Shown here: piece by piece, positions 50,524 through 59,441 of the stretch | How positions within the stretch are numbered: position 1 is the first letter of the stretch | How the letters are laid out: each line of letters starts with the position of its first letter | DNA from: Mesonia sediminis | GTDB lineage: Bacteria > Bacteroidota > Bacteroidia > Flavobacteriales > Flavobacteriaceae | DNA: 64,000 bases | NCBI RefSeq assembly: GCF_042684705.1 | Contig: NZ_JBHULZ010000026.1 | Coordinates: 186,001 to 250,000 of the forward strand | Reading direction: 5' to 3' | Program-made: the position numbers and the translations under genes | Notes under the pieces: generated by a model | Database searches by the model: none | What the model saw: only the letters and a program-made list of their open reading frames with translations | What the model was told of the DNA's origin: nothing

Positions 50524-52132
50524 GTTGTTACCAAAAACAGTACTTCAAAAGTTGACTTACTGCGTTTTAAGCGGTTTACTTTTGGCTTTAGCCTGGCCTA
50601 CTTACGGCTTTCCTTTATTATTATTTTTAGGATTTGTTCCTTTATTATTGGTAGAGTACCAGCTGCTTCTAGAAAACAAAAAAAGCAGTGTGGTTTTAGG
50701 CTATGCTTTTACCACTTTTCTGGTGTGGAACAGTATCACCACCTTTTGGATCTACTACTCTACTGCCTTCGGGATGGTGTTCGCCTTATTGGTTAACTCC
50801 TTGCTTATGAGTTTGGTGTTTTTCTTATTTCACAAAGTGCATCACTGGTCTCACAACAACCGAATTGCTTATATTTTTCTGGTAGGATGCTGGATTGGAT
50901 TCGAGTATATGCATTTGCATTGGGAATTTTCTTGGCCTTGGCTTAATTTAGGAAATGGTTTTGCTACTTATTATCAATGGATTCAATGGTATGAATACAC
51001 GGGCACCTTTGGCGGAACCCTTTGGGTCTGGTTGGTTAATTTGCTAATATTTTTCAGCTTAATGGCAACGCAACCAAAAAGAATCAACATACTACGAGCA
51101 ATGGCTGTTTCTTTTGTGCTTTTGCCCATTGGTGTTTCTTATCTCATTTTTCCCGATTACGCTTCCGCGGAAGCTAAAGAAGAATATATAGAGACTTTAA
51201 TTTTACAGCCCAATATCAATCCGTATACAGAGAAATATAACACTACCGATAAAAGAGTGGGCGATTTATTACTAAAACTAACAGAAGAAAAAATAACTTC
51301 AAACACCCAATTAATACTGGCCCCAGAAACGGTTTTTGCCGATGGAACCAATATTGATTCTTGGTCCTTTTCAGTTGCCAAGCGACAGGTAGAAGAATTA
51401 AAAAACAAGTACCCGAATACCGCTTTTATTGGAGGCATTTCATTTTATAAACTAATCAAAGATGAGGCAAAAATTGAAAAACAAACCAATTTTGCGCGTC
51501 CTGGTCTTTGGTTTAACGACTACAATTCGGCTATTGCAGTGGTTCCCGGTCGTGAAGATGATTTTTATCACAAATCAAAATTAGTGGTTGGGGTGGAGAA
51601 CTTTCCCTACCAAGATTGGCTAAAGCCTATTCTAGGAAATGTGATGATAGACCTAGGTGGTACAGTAGCTATGAAAACCACTCAACCCGAACGTAGCGTT
51701 TTTGAGCTAACCGACCAAACCAAGGTAGCTCCTATTATTTGTTATGAATCGGTTTATGGTGAATATGTGGGAGGCTATGTAAATAACCAAGCACAGATTT
51801 TGGCAATTATTACTAATGATGCTTGGTGGGAAGATACGCAAGGCCATCAACAGCACTTAAGTTATGCGCGCTTACGAGCCATTGAGCACCGTAGGGCTGT
51901 GGTTCGCAGTGCCAATACTGGTATTTCTGCCGGCATACTACCCAACGGAGAAATCACTCAAAAATTAGGGTATGAAAAGCAAGGCAGTCTTTTGGTTAAC
52001 TTACCGCTTGAGAACAAAATTACTTTTTATGCCCGTTTTGGCGATTACATCGCTAGAATAGGTATATTTCTTGCTATTTTTAGCTTTCTATTGGCTTTAA
52101 GTCAAAAGTTACGAGACAAAAAAATAAAATAA
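50483..52132 (+). CDS. lnt: Apolipoprotein N-acyltransferase
   Basis: 549 residues from the ATG at 50483, which overlaps the preceding gene by 41 bases; a GTG at 50510 (14-base overlap) is an alternative start. Several N-terminal membrane helices (LLSGLLLALAWPTYGFPLLLFLGFVPLLL) are followed by a nitrilase domain with the triad Glu (LILAPETVF), Lys (FYHKSKLVVGVE) and Cys (PIICYESVYGEYV). It adds the third acyl chain to lipoproteins, several of which are encoded here. A C-terminal membrane helix is present. Confidence 0.93.
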   Translation: MYSHLKLTGVFLDKLLPKTVLQKLTYCVLSGLLLALAWPTYGFPLLLFLGFVPLLLVEYQLLLENKKSSVVLGYAFTTFLVWNSITTFWIYYSTAFGMVFALLVNSLLMSLVFFLFHKVHHWSHNNRIAYIFLVGCWIGFEYMHLHWEFSWPWLNLGNGFATYYQWIQWYEYTGTFGGTLWVWLVNLLIFFSLMATQPKRINILRAMAVSFVLLPIGVSYLIFPDYASAEAKEEYIETLILQPNINPYTEKYNTTDKRVGDLLLKLTEEKITSNTQLILAPETVFADGTNIDSWSFSVAKRQVEELKNKYPNTAFIGGISFYKLIKDEAKIEKQTNFARPGLWFNDYNSAIAVVPGREDDFYHKSKLVVGVENFPYQDWLKPILGNVMIDLGGTVAMKTTQPERSVFELTDQTKVAPIICYESVYGEYVGGYVNNQAQILAIITNDAWWEDTQGHQQHLSYARLRAIEHRRAVVRSANTGISAGILPNGEITQKLGYEKQGSLLVNLPLENKITFYARFGDYIARIGIFLAIFSFLLALSQKLRDKKIK

Positions 52133-52185
52133 GTTAATTACTAGCTTATTTTTTATTAAAATTGCCATCTAATATAAAAAACATC

Positions 52186-52524
52186 ATGGAATCACAGAAA
52201 GTAGACATGTTCATTATGGGTAATGCCAAATATTTTGAAGGGCATCAAATACCGCAAATTCGCAAAAGACTTCTCGAATTAGATGACGACGCTTGGCTAA
52301 ACCTTCAAAGCATTCAGTTTAAAGACCCTACCACTTCACTTATTGTTTCTTTGCTAGCAGGTGGCTTAGGCATAGACCGCTTTTTAATAGGTGATACCGG
52401 CTTGGGCGTAGGTAAACTAATTACTTGTGGCGGCTTTGGAGTTTGGGCCATTGTAGATTGGTTCATCATAATGGGTGCTACCCGTCAAAAAAATCTTGAA
52501 AATCTTTACAGAGTGCTATTATAA
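52186..52524 (+). CDS. TM2 domain protein
   Basis: 112 residues from the ATG at 52186 (a TTG at 52162 is in frame but less likely). The C-terminal half is a TM2 domain: two membrane helices joined by the conserved GLGIDRFLIGDTGLGVGKLITCGGFGVWAIVDWFIIMGA. Function unknown. It overlaps the next gene by one base (TAATG) and leads a set of three small membrane-protein genes. Confidence 0.88.
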   Translation: MESQKVDMFIMGNAKYFEGHQIPQIRKRLLELDDDAWLNLQSIQFKDPTTSLIVSLLAGGLGIDRFLIGDTGLGVGKLITCGGFGVWAIVDWFIIMGATRQKNLENLYRVLL

Positions 52525-52931
52525 TGCATAGCAGACCTAAGTTTTACACTTATTTTATAGTATTCTTAGGCGCTTGTTGGACTTGGATCGCCTTGAACCT
52601 ATGGTCGATTTTTGACACATCTACTCATTGGAATGTTTGCATTTTTAAAAACACCACCGGTTTAAATTGCCCCAGTTGTGGTTTAACTACTGGGGTAATT
52701 TATTTTCTAAAAGGGGAGCTATACGCGGCACATCAAGCACATATTTTAAGCCTGCCAGCACTCTTGGTTTTAATAAGTCTTTCGTTAATTTGGTGCATAG
52801 ACATAATAGGTAAAAAACGAAATCTCTTAAATTATTATAGCAAATTTGAGCGTTTACTTAAAAAACCATTATATTTAAGCATATTTTTAACACTAGTTGC
52901 TATTGTGTGGCTTTTAAACTATTTTTTTTAA
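52524..52931 (+). CDS. DUF2752 membrane protein
   Basis: 135 residues with about three membrane helices. The DUF2752 motif CIFKNTTGLNCPSCGLTTGVIYFLKGELYAAHQAHIL (CPSCGxTTG near residue 49) is intact. Function unknown; the CxxC could bind metal or form a disulfide. The pairing TM2-DUF2752 is common in Bacteroidota. Its start overlaps the TM2 stop by one base. Confidence 0.87.
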   Translation: MHSRPKFYTYFIVFLGACWTWIALNLWSIFDTSTHWNVCIFKNTTGLNCPSCGLTTGVIYFLKGELYAAHQAHILSLPALLVLISLSLIWCIDIIGKKRNLLNYYSKFERLLKKPLYLSIFLTLVAIVWLLNYFF

Positions 52932-52932
52932 T

Positions 52933-53382
52933 ATGTACCTCAAAACCGAAACCCGCATCTATGAAAGTGAGTGCGAGCGTGCGAGTAACGCCTATTTAAT
53001 GTCATTAGTGGGTATTATAGTTGGCTTGCCCTTACCTATTATAAATGTAATTGCTACCTTTTTCTATTTATTGAGCCAGCGTAAAAGTACTTTTTTTGTC
53101 CGTTGGCACGCAACTCAAGCTTTAATGTCACAATTGGTTTTAGTTCCCTTTAATAGTATTTTACTGATAAGTACTATCATCTGCATTCAAACAGATGTGG
53201 GGCCTTTAAAAATATTTTATTGGTTTTATCTAGGCTTCGTATTATTACTAAATTTGATTGAATTTATTTTTACAATCGTCATTGCAGATCGAGTAAGAAA
53301 AGGCCACCATATGCGCTGGCCTATTTTGGCATCAATTACCGATTCATTGGTGAGCAAAAATCAATATTCAAACAGTTTGTAA
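52933..53382 (+). CDS. DUF4870-like membrane protein
   Basis: 149 residues with three or four membrane helices. LPIINVIATFFYLLSQRKSTFFVRWHATQALMSQL resembles the DUF4870/Tic20-like pattern in which a helix is followed by FV.WHA.QAL. Function unknown. It starts one base after the DUF2752 gene and ends the three-gene set. Confidence 0.7.
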   Translation: MYLKTETRIYESECERASNAYLMSLVGIIVGLPLPIINVIATFFYLLSQRKSTFFVRWHATQALMSQLVLVPFNSILLISTIICIQTDVGPLKIFYWFYLGFVLLLNLIEFIFTIVIADRVRKGHHMRWPILASITDSLVSKNQYSNSL

Positions 53383-53410
53383 AATCATTAATCTCCTTTA
53401 TTCTGCAAGA

Positions 53411-53444
53411 AAAATAGCCAGTACTTATTATTGGCTATTTTTTT
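53411..53444. terminator. Terminator of the TM2-DUF2752-DUF4870 operon
   Basis: AAAATAGCCA and TGGCTATTTT pair across an 11-base loop, followed by a T tract. The remaining gap to 53546 shows nothing else. Confidence 0.85.
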
Positions 53445-53546
53445 ATAAAAGAATGGGCTAGGAAAAACTAAAGGGACAAAACAAAAACGCCAATAACAAG
53501 AAAACTTCGCTAGCCCAAACTTTTAGAATTTATTGCATCGTTTATT

Positions 53547-53801
53547 TTACTCCCCTTGACCTAGAGAGAAACCACGCTGACCATCAAACTCATATAGATT
53601 TTCAGTTTTAATAACATCAAAATCAGAGGCTTGTAATTCTACCAATAAATCAATCACATCAGAATAATTTATTGTTAAATACTGTGGGGTTTCATTTTTT
53701 AATTGCACTTGTTGGTTTACAAACCTACAACGCCAATGGTCTGTACAATAAGTTTCCGGGTTTCCGTTAGGAAAAACCTTTACTCTACGATTGGTTATCA
53801 T
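53547..53801 (-). CDS. Orphan C-terminal domain of dimeric-type isocitrate dehydrogenase
   Basis: 84 residues from the ATG at 53801. The sequence ITNRRVKVFPNGNPETYCTDHWRCRFV ... VIDLLVELQASDFDVIKTENLYEFDGQRGFSLGQGE matches, as I recall, the extra C-terminal domain of long (about 480-500 residue) NADP isocitrate dehydrogenases of the Thermus/Rickettsia type. The catalytic part is absent. A longer frame to 53867 runs into a repeat array and is not favoured. The frame is intact, so it may be expressed as a separate domain or be a relic. A full-length, unrelated monomeric isocitrate dehydrogenase gene starts at 62988. Confidence 0.65.
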   Translation of the reverse strand: MITNRRVKVFPNGNPETYCTDHWRCRFVNQQVQLKNETPQYLTINYSDVIDLLVELQASDFDVIKTENLYEFDGQRGFSLGQGE

Positions 53802-53845
53802 TTTTAATTTTAAACTGTTGGATGTTGCTTTCTGCAAATCATAAC

Positions 53846-53990
53846 CGCAGTTTACCGAAACAAACACAGCAGTTTATGATTACAAGCTCAGCAGTTTATA
53901 ATTACAAGCTCAGCAGCTTACGAGCACAAGCACAGCTGTTTGCAATTACAAACACAGCAGTTTGTAAAAAAAACACAGCAGTTCGTTTAG
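53846..53990. repeat. Degenerate 22-bp tandem repeat array (about 6.5 units)
   Basis: Units start at 53846, 53868, 53890, 53912, 53934, 53956 and 53977 (partial), with a consensus near AGCAGTTTATAATTACAAGC plus two bases. Spacing is exactly 22 for five units and 21 for one. Most units hold an imperfect inverted repeat; the best is TTTGCAATTACAAA at 53939-53952, close to the perfect palindrome TTTGTAATTACAAA. The array lies upstream of the orphan isocitrate dehydrogenase domain gene, in its promoter region. 22 is not a multiple of three and no frame codes through it. Confidence 0.9.
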
Positions 53991-54039
53991 AGTGAGTAAT
54001 TTTAAAATTTTTGAAAATAATTTGTAGAAATAAATAATC

Positions 54040-54849
54040 CTACAAATCGGTTATGAGGATGCGGTTATCGCTTAATCTATATTCGAAAACAGTTTTTAAG
54101 GCCGAGGAATAAACTTTGAAATGATCTAAACCATATAGGGGTGCATATAATCTAAATGTACAAATATCGGTAGCCGTGATATACGGCGTAGTTTTTACGT
54201 GAGAGTGCATCGCTGAGCTGATTTTTTGTTCATCAGTTTTGGGAATATCTATAGGAATAAAAGTGTTATGAAACTTTCGCCAATGACTAATCTTCCCCTC
54301 TTGATCGGCAACAAAAAGATAATCATTGCCTAATGGAATTCTATTTTCTTGGCTCGTGCCCAAAATCAAATACAAACGGTATTGAGCTTCGCCTTCCAGT
54401 AATACCAAATTAGGGCTGCAACCCTCGGGAATTGTAATATCTTTATGCTGAGTAAAAATTTGATTAAGAATTTTATTTTTGATATTCCACAGATTCAACT
54501 CGGTTTTTGAAAGTGTTCGTAGTTCTTCGTTAAAACTAGGTTTTCCCTGCCCTGCAGCCGAACTAAAACCGTATTGCGCCATAACTTTTTCCTGATTATT
54601 CTCTAAAAAACTAACGTAGATACTATCGTTTTTTTCATATACCAGATATCCTCCATATTGCGCTTTTAAATGATTTTGCTGCATTAACAAATCGGTTGCC
54701 TGCCAAGCAGCCCATTCATAGGCATAAAGCTTATCGGCTTCTTGTACAATAGAATCTAATTTTTGTTGGCTAGGCAAAGATTCGCTCTGTGCGTTCATTC
54801 CGAAAGCCAAGAATATGAAAAAACTTCGTATAAAATAGGTCAAACTCAA
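54040..54849 (-). CDS. Exported protein with JAMM-like metalloprotease motif
   Basis: 269 residues from a TTG start, with a signal peptide ending near GMNAQ. No family is recognised with confidence. Near the C-terminus HSHVKTTPYITATD (215-228) fits HxH-x7-(S/T)-x2-D of JAB/JAMM metalloproteases with Thr for Ser, and the segment after it (LDHFKVYSSALKTVFEYRL) has a plausible strand pattern. An upstream catalytic Glu is not certain (candidates Glu72 or Glu83). A membrane protein gene lies 24 bases upstream on the same strand. Confidence 0.6.
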   Translation of the reverse strand: MSLTYFIRSFFIFLAFGMNAQSESLPSQQKLDSIVQEADKLYAYEWAAWQATDLLMQQNHLKAQYGGYLVYEKNDSIYVSFLENNQEKVMAQYGFSSAAGQGKPSFNEELRTLSKTELNLWNIKNKILNQIFTQHKDITIPEGCSPNLVLLEGEAQYRLYLILGTSQENRIPLGNDYLFVADQEGKISHWRKFHNTFIPIDIPKTDEQKISSAMHSHVKTTPYITATDICTFRLYAPLYGLDHFKVYSSALKTVFEYRLSDNRILITDL

Positions 54850-54873
54850 ATGGATTTAATTAATATTTCAAAT

Positions 54874-55314
54874 TTAGCAAAAGTGACCATCCCAGTCAAT
54901 TCTGAGACTTTCACCCCTCTTCTGCACACGGTTGTCTAGGTAAAACCCTATAAGTCCGCCTACGATCATCCCAATAAAAAGAAAAAGGAAACCAAAAATA
55001 AAAGCCGCCAAACCTCCTACTACAACACCGATTTGCGTGAAATAATAATTAGGTGTTAGCTTAAGTTCTCGCTTAAGAAATTTAAGTAATTTATGGTATT
55101 CCTTTTTGACATGCGTTTTATGTCCATTGATTTGAAAATTCTGATGCAACAATTGAAGCTCATTTTCTAGGCGTTCTCTTGCAAAATCATCGAGTTGCCT
55201 TGCTTGTAATTCATTTATCAGGCGAATAAACTGCTCGGTATATTGCTGGTTTCTCTTAGATAGCGGATTTGCTCTAAAGTCAACTAAAAATTCTTTAAAC
55301 TGTAATAAGGTCAT
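54874..55314 (-). CDS. Membrane protein of unknown function with N-terminal helical region
   Basis: 146 residues. A charged helical N-terminal part (about 1-90; probably coiled coil) is followed by two closely spaced membrane helices rich in Gly (about 94-128: IGVVVGGLAAFIFGFLFLFIGMIVGGLIGFYLD) and a short tail. I recognise no family. Co-transcribed with the JAMM-like protein gene downstream. The 177-base gap to mltG (55315-55491) shows no further feature. Confidence 0.6.
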   Translation of the reverse strand: MTLLQFKEFLVDFRANPLSKRNQQYTEQFIRLINELQARQLDDFARERLENELQLLHQNFQINGHKTHVKKEYHKLLKFLKRELKLTPNYYFTQIGVVVGGLAAFIFGFLFLFIGMIVGGLIGFYLDNRVQKRGESLRIDWDGHFC

Positions 55315-55491
55315 TTTTCTTTTATAATTGAATACTCCCTAATAAAATTAGAGGTGCCGAATTGAAATTCTACTTTTTAAAGATAGGTAATTTTTAAAAA
55401 AAAACTACATAGAAAATTAAATCAAAATTCTAAAAAATCCGCTTTAAGCGATATAAACCAACGTAAGATAAAGAATTTTATAGAAAAAAAT

Positions 55492-56538
55492 CTAACGCTT
55501 TATACCCATTTTGTTTATCCAGGCCACATACTTGCGTTTGTTAGCATTGTGCTGCGCTAAGGTTTTGGCAAACATATGGAAACCTGGTTTTTCTGGATTT
55601 GCTACAAAATAAAAATATTTATGCTTTTCATAGTTTAGCACGGCATCTATACTAGAGATATCGGGCATTGCAATGGGTCCGGGAGGCAGGGTTTTGTATT
55701 TGTATGTATTGTATGGACTATCTATTTCTAAGTCTTTATATAGTACCCTTTTGATTATGGTATCAAAAGATTTGTTTTGTAACTTGATGGCATAAATAAC
55801 TGTAGGATCTGCATCTAATTTCCAGCCGTTATTATATCTATTCATATATACCCCGGCTACGCGTTTACGTTCACTAACTTTTGCGGTTTCTTTTTGAACA
55901 ATACTCGCTACGGTAATTACCTCTTGTTTTTTGAGTCCTATTTTTTTTGCTTGTTGGGTTCGTTTCTCGTTCCAAAATCGTTTGTATTCTTTAAGCATCC
56001 GTGCTCTAAATTCGTCTGCAGAGGTGTTCCAATATAATTCATACTGGTTAGGAATATACATCGCTAAAGCAGTAGCAGGTTTAAATCCGTTTTCTGCTAA
56101 AAAAGTAGCGTCTTTAAAACTATTTAGCAAAGACAAACTATCGGCTTCTATTTGTTGTGCTACACGTCCCGCCAGATTTTCTAAGCGCTCCTGATTATTA
56201 AATACAACAGCTACGGGTGTATTGGCACTGCGCAATGTATTTACTATGTCATTATTACTCATACCTCGGCGTAAAATATATTTCCCTGGTTTTAGGTTTT
56301 GCATATAGCCTTTTTGCTTGGCCACCATATGAAAACTTTGGGCATCTTGTAGCAAAGGTTTTAATTGCTTTAAAACATCTTTCTCATAATTAGGTTTACT
56401 GGGAATATAGATTGCCTGAGTTTCGCTTTCAAAGGCAGTATTGGGTGCAAAAATACTTTGATAAATATGGTAACTAAAGAAGCTAAGCACCACAATACCT
56501 AATACCGCGATAATAACAAGAATTTTTTTAATATACAT
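55492..56538 (-). CDS. mltG: Endolytic murein transglycosylase MltG
   Basis: 348 residues from the ATG at 56538. One N-terminal membrane helix (4-25), a LysM-like segment (about 40-105), and the YceG/MltG catalytic domain with Glu217 in SIVQKETAK and the conserved YMNRYNNGWKLDADPTVIYA, DSPYNTYKYKTLPPGPIAMP and YFYFVANPEKPGFHMFAKTLAQHN. It cuts nascent glycan strands and ends their elongation. A longer upstream frame (to 56634) lies inside the preceding GNAT gene and is rejected. Overlaps the GNAT gene by 11 bases. Confidence 0.94.
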   Translation of the reverse strand: MYIKKILVIIAVLGIVVLSFFSYHIYQSIFAPNTAFESETQAIYIPSKPNYEKDVLKQLKPLLQDAQSFHMVAKQKGYMQNLKPGKYILRRGMSNNDIVNTLRSANTPVAVVFNNQERLENLAGRVAQQIEADSLSLLNSFKDATFLAENGFKPATALAMYIPNQYELYWNTSADEFRARMLKEYKRFWNEKRTQQAKKIGLKKQEVITVASIVQKETAKVSERKRVAGVYMNRYNNGWKLDADPTVIYAIKLQNKSFDTIIKRVLYKDLEIDSPYNTYKYKTLPPGPIAMPDISSIDAVLNYEKHKYFYFVANPEKPGFHMFAKTLAQHNANKRKYVAWINKMGIKR

Positions 56539-57058
56539 GATTAATAAGTTGATATAAATATTGGTCTTTAAAAGTTCCTTGACACAGCACCCAATCTTTT
56601 TGCACGCCGGTACGTTTAAAATTGAGTTTTTCAAACAATTGAATACTGGGGTGGTTATCGGCTAATATACCCGCGTAAATTTGATGCACTTTTAAATGTT
56701 CTTGGGCAAATTCACAAGCTTGCTTTACCGCCGTATAGGCATAACCTGATTGCCTGTATTTGGGATCAAAAATAATAACTCCTAGCGCAACCCTTCGGTT
56801 TTGAGGATCAAAATCATAAAAATCTAATAGACCTATGTTCTTATCCGCTTTAAGCGAAATAACCAAGCGTAATTGCTTAACTTCATAAATATCACGATGT
56901 GATTCGGCTAAATATTGCTTTAATATATAGCGCGAAAAGGGTTTTTGTGTACCGCTAAGATGCCAATATTGACTATCATTTTCTACCTGCTCTATAAAAT
57001 CTAAATCCTCAGGCTCTAGCGCACGCAGGTATATAGTATCTTCTGGATTGCTTAACAT
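56528..57058 (-). CDS. GNAT family N-acetyltransferase
   Basis: 176 residues with the RimJ/RimL-type start IYLRALEPEDLDFIEQVENDSQYWHLSGTQKPFSRYILKQYL and the acetyl-CoA-binding region VALGVIIFDPKYRQSGYAYTAVKQACEFAQEHLKVHQIYAGILADNHPSIQLFEKLNFKRTG. Acceptor unknown. It overlaps both dapF (7 bases) and mltG (11 bases), so all three are translated from one message; the order dapF-GNAT-mltG is common in Flavobacteriia as far as I recall. Confidence 0.92.
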   Translation of the reverse strand: MLSNPEDTIYLRALEPEDLDFIEQVENDSQYWHLSGTQKPFSRYILKQYLAESHRDIYEVKQLRLVISLKADKNIGLLDFYDFDPQNRRVALGVIIFDPKYRQSGYAYTAVKQACEFAQEHLKVHQIYAGILADNHPSIQLFEKLNFKRTGVQKDWVLCQGTFKDQYLYQLINHVY

Positions 57059-57834
57059 GTGATACTGCCTTTAAAAACTTGTTGAGCGGGCCCTTTTAAA
57101 AAGACATTAGTAAAGCCTCGTTCTTTAGGAATAAAGGAGATCTGCAAAGAACCACCTAAGGTTTTTATTGCTACTGGGCTTTTGATTATTTGCTTGCTAT
57201 GATATGCGACTAAAGCGGCAGCCGTTACACCTGTACCACAAGATAAAGTTTCGTCTTCTACGCCTCGCTCGTATGTTCTAACAAAGAGACCTTTTGATTG
57301 TACTTCTACAAAATTGATATTGCTACCTTCTTTACCATACAAAGAACTGTTGCGAATTTCTTTTCCGTTTGCATAAACGGGGAAATTGACTAAATCATCA
57401 ACAAAAGCCACGTGATGAGGTGAACCCGTATCAGTAAAATAGGCGTTATCGCTTACTTTTTTTACAAACGATACGTCTTGCATTTGCAAACTTACCTCAT
57501 TGTTTTCTACAGCCGCAGCGTGTAGTCCATCTACAGCCATAAAGTGAGTTTCTTCTTTAAAAATACCCAAAAAATGAGCAAAATGAACCAAGCAACGCCC
57601 ACCGTTACCGCACATAGTACTTTCTTTACCATCGGCATTAAAATAAACCATCTTAAAATCAATTTCTTGATTCGGATGATTCTCTAAAAGAATAAGTCCG
57701 TCTGCTCCTATGCCAAATTTTCGGTCACACAGCCTAGCTATGAGTTTGGTATCATTTTTGAAAAATTCTTTGCGATTATCTATAAGGATAAAATCGTTAC
57801 CGGTTCCTTGATATTTGTAAAATTCGAGTTGCAT
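57052..57834 (-). CDS. dapF: Diaminopimelate epimerase
   Basis: 260 residues from the ATG at 57834. It interconverts LL- and meso-diaminopimelate for lysine and peptidoglycan. Both catalytic Cys are present: Cys75 in MCGNGGRC and Cys199 in LSCGTGVTA. FYKYQGTGNDFI marks the N-terminus. A TTG at 57855 would overlap the -7 element at 57852-57860 and is rejected. First gene of dapF-GNAT-mltG. Confidence 0.96.
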   Translation of the reverse strand: MQLEFYKYQGTGNDFILIDNRKEFFKNDTKLIARLCDRKFGIGADGLILLENHPNQEIDFKMVYFNADGKESTMCGNGGRCLVHFAHFLGIFKEETHFMAVDGLHAAAVENNEVSLQMQDVSFVKKVSDNAYFTDTGSPHHVAFVDDLVNFPVYANGKEIRNSSLYGKEGSNINFVEVQSKGLFVRTYERGVEDETLSCGTGVTAAALVAYHSKQIIKSPVAIKTLGGSLQISFIPKERGFTNVFLKGPAQQVFKGSITC

Positions 57835-57851
57835 AAGTGGACTTAATTGCC

Positions 57852-57860
57852 GCAAATATA
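57852..57860 (-). promoter_or_regulatory. Promoter -7 element of dapF-GNAT-mltG
   Basis: TATATTTGC on the minus strand, exact TAnnTTTGC, 18 bases upstream of the dapF ATG. Confidence 0.6.
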
Positions 57861-57902
57861 CAACCTTTCATGATTTCTAGGAGCCGTTAAGGTAGCGTTA
57901 AG

Positions 57903-57936
57903 TTTGTAACATCAGAAAAATTATAGCGTATTTTTA
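57903..57936 (+). promoter_or_regulatory. Candidate promoter of degP/htrA
   Basis: TTTG at 57903 and TATTTTTA at 57929, spaced by 22 bases, resemble the -33/-7 pair; the final G is replaced by A. Confidence 0.4.
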
Positions 57937-57950
57937 AAATAAAAAGAATT

Positions 57951-59354
57951 ATGAAAAGAAACTTGCAATTACTTTTAGTTGCCGTTTTGGCTAGCGGCAT
58001 ATCTTTATTCTTGTACCAACAGTATCTTTTACCTGTTACCGAGGTTGCCCAGCAAACGGTTTCAAAATCTAAAGTAAAAATTGAAGATACTCTGCCTCAA
58101 GATACCGGAGTTAAGTTTGTAAAGCATTTTAATAGCAGCGACGCTGATTTTACCCAGGCGGCCAAGAAAACCGTTCACGCAGTGGTACACGTGAAGAATG
58201 TAAGTATTGGAAGAGCACCTAGAACCATACAAGAATACCTGCGGGGTATGCGAGGAGGTCGAGCAGTGCAAGGAGCTGGTTCTGGTGTGATTATAACCGA
58301 AGACGGCTATATTGTGACCAACTATCATGTTATTAAAGATGCCTCTGAAATTGAGGTAACGCTTAACAACAATCGCAATTACAAAGCAAAGCTCATTGGT
58401 GCAGAACCAAACTCTGACATCGCTTTACTTAAAATTGAGGCCAAAGATTTAGAGTATTTAACTTTTGGCGATAGTAATGACACCCAGATTGGCGAGTGGG
58501 TGTTAGCTGTTGGTAATCCGTTTAATTTAACTTCTACAGTAACAGCCGGAATTATAAGTGCAAAAGGGAGAAATTTGGGTGCCGAAACAGCCGGTTTACC
58601 TTCTTTTATTCAAACTGATGCTGCCATAAATCCAGGTAACAGCGGTGGCGCTTTAGTTAATATTAATGGCGAGCTCATTGGCATAAATACGGCCATCACT
58701 TCACAAACAGGCAGTTATATAGGGTATGGGTTTGCTGTACCAAGTAATAACGCACGGAAAATTGTAGAAGATTTAATTGAATATGGAAATGTAAAACACG
58801 CCGTACTAGGCATACAAGCAGCCACTATCAACCCCAATATGGTAGAAGAAAATGAGCTTAAAATTTCGCAAGGGGTTTATGTAGCTGGTGTTTCTGATGG
58901 TGCAAAAGAAGCCGGTTTAAAAAAAGACGACTTAATTACCAATATTGATGGTTTAAGAGTCCGTAAACTAGAAGATCTCACTTCGTATGTTCAAACTAAA
59001 AGACCCAATGATGTGGTAAGCATTACTTTTATTAGAAATGGTAATGAAAAAACAACCGAAGTAAAGCTAACCGAGTTTGAACGATTACGCATCATCAAAG
59101 CAGGTATTGAGATTGGTAACGCCTCTAGTGAGTACCTCCAGTATTTTAAAGCAAAATACGGTGTTAAAATATTAGGCACACTCAACGACCGCATTAATAT
59201 TCCCGATGACCAATTTATCATAACCAGAATAGACGATCAAAAGATTTCGAGCGTGAAGGATGCTAAAAGAATAATTCAAAACAAAGCCGAAAACGAAAAA
59301 ACCAAAATAACTTTTAAAGACCGTCTTGGCCGAGAAGAAAGCTATTATTTTTAA
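57951..59354 (+). CDS. degP: HtrA/DegP-type periplasmic serine protease
   Basis: 467 residues. The N-terminal hydrophobic segment (5-22) is a signal peptide or anchor. Trypsin-like triad: His126 (TNYHVIKD), Asp156 (NSDIALLKI) and Ser231 (NPGNSGGAL). Two PDZ domains follow (about 285-375 and 390-465), the second more divergent. It degrades misfolded envelope proteins. Monocistronic, with a terminator at 59377. Confidence 0.94.
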   Translation: MKRNLQLLLVAVLASGISLFLYQQYLLPVTEVAQQTVSKSKVKIEDTLPQDTGVKFVKHFNSSDADFTQAAKKTVHAVVHVKNVSIGRAPRTIQEYLRGMRGGRAVQGAGSGVIITEDGYIVTNYHVIKDASEIEVTLNNNRNYKAKLIGAEPNSDIALLKIEAKDLEYLTFGDSNDTQIGEWVLAVGNPFNLTSTVTAGIISAKGRNLGAETAGLPSFIQTDAAINPGNSGGALVNINGELIGINTAITSQTGSYIGYGFAVPSNNARKIVEDLIEYGNVKHAVLGIQAATINPNMVEENELKISQGVYVAGVSDGAKEAGLKKDDLITNIDGLRVRKLEDLTSYVQTKRPNDVVSITFIRNGNEKTTEVKLTEFERLRIIKAGIEIGNASSEYLQYFKAKYGVKILGTLNDRINIPDDQFIITRIDDQKISSVKDAKRIIQNKAENEKTKITFKDRLGREESYYF

Positions 59355-59376
59355 TCGGTGTTTATATTAAAAACAT

Positions 59377-59409
59377 AAAATCCTCTTTTAGCTTTAAAAG
59401 AGGATTTTT
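59377..59409. terminator. Terminator of degP
   Basis: AAAATCCTCTTTTA and TAAAAGAGGATTTTT with a 4-base loop. Confidence 0.92.
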
Positions 59410-59441
59410 GTTTATTATACATGCCATTACATTTAAATGTA

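Noticed and set aside
53846..53990. CRISPR-like array
   Set aside because: Units are contiguous without spacers, 22 bp long and degenerate, and no cas gene is present; it is a tandem repeat.
56539..56634. Longer mltG start at 56634
   Set aside because: The added 32 residues lie inside the GNAT gene and do not resemble MltG; the membrane helix starts right after the ATG at 56538.
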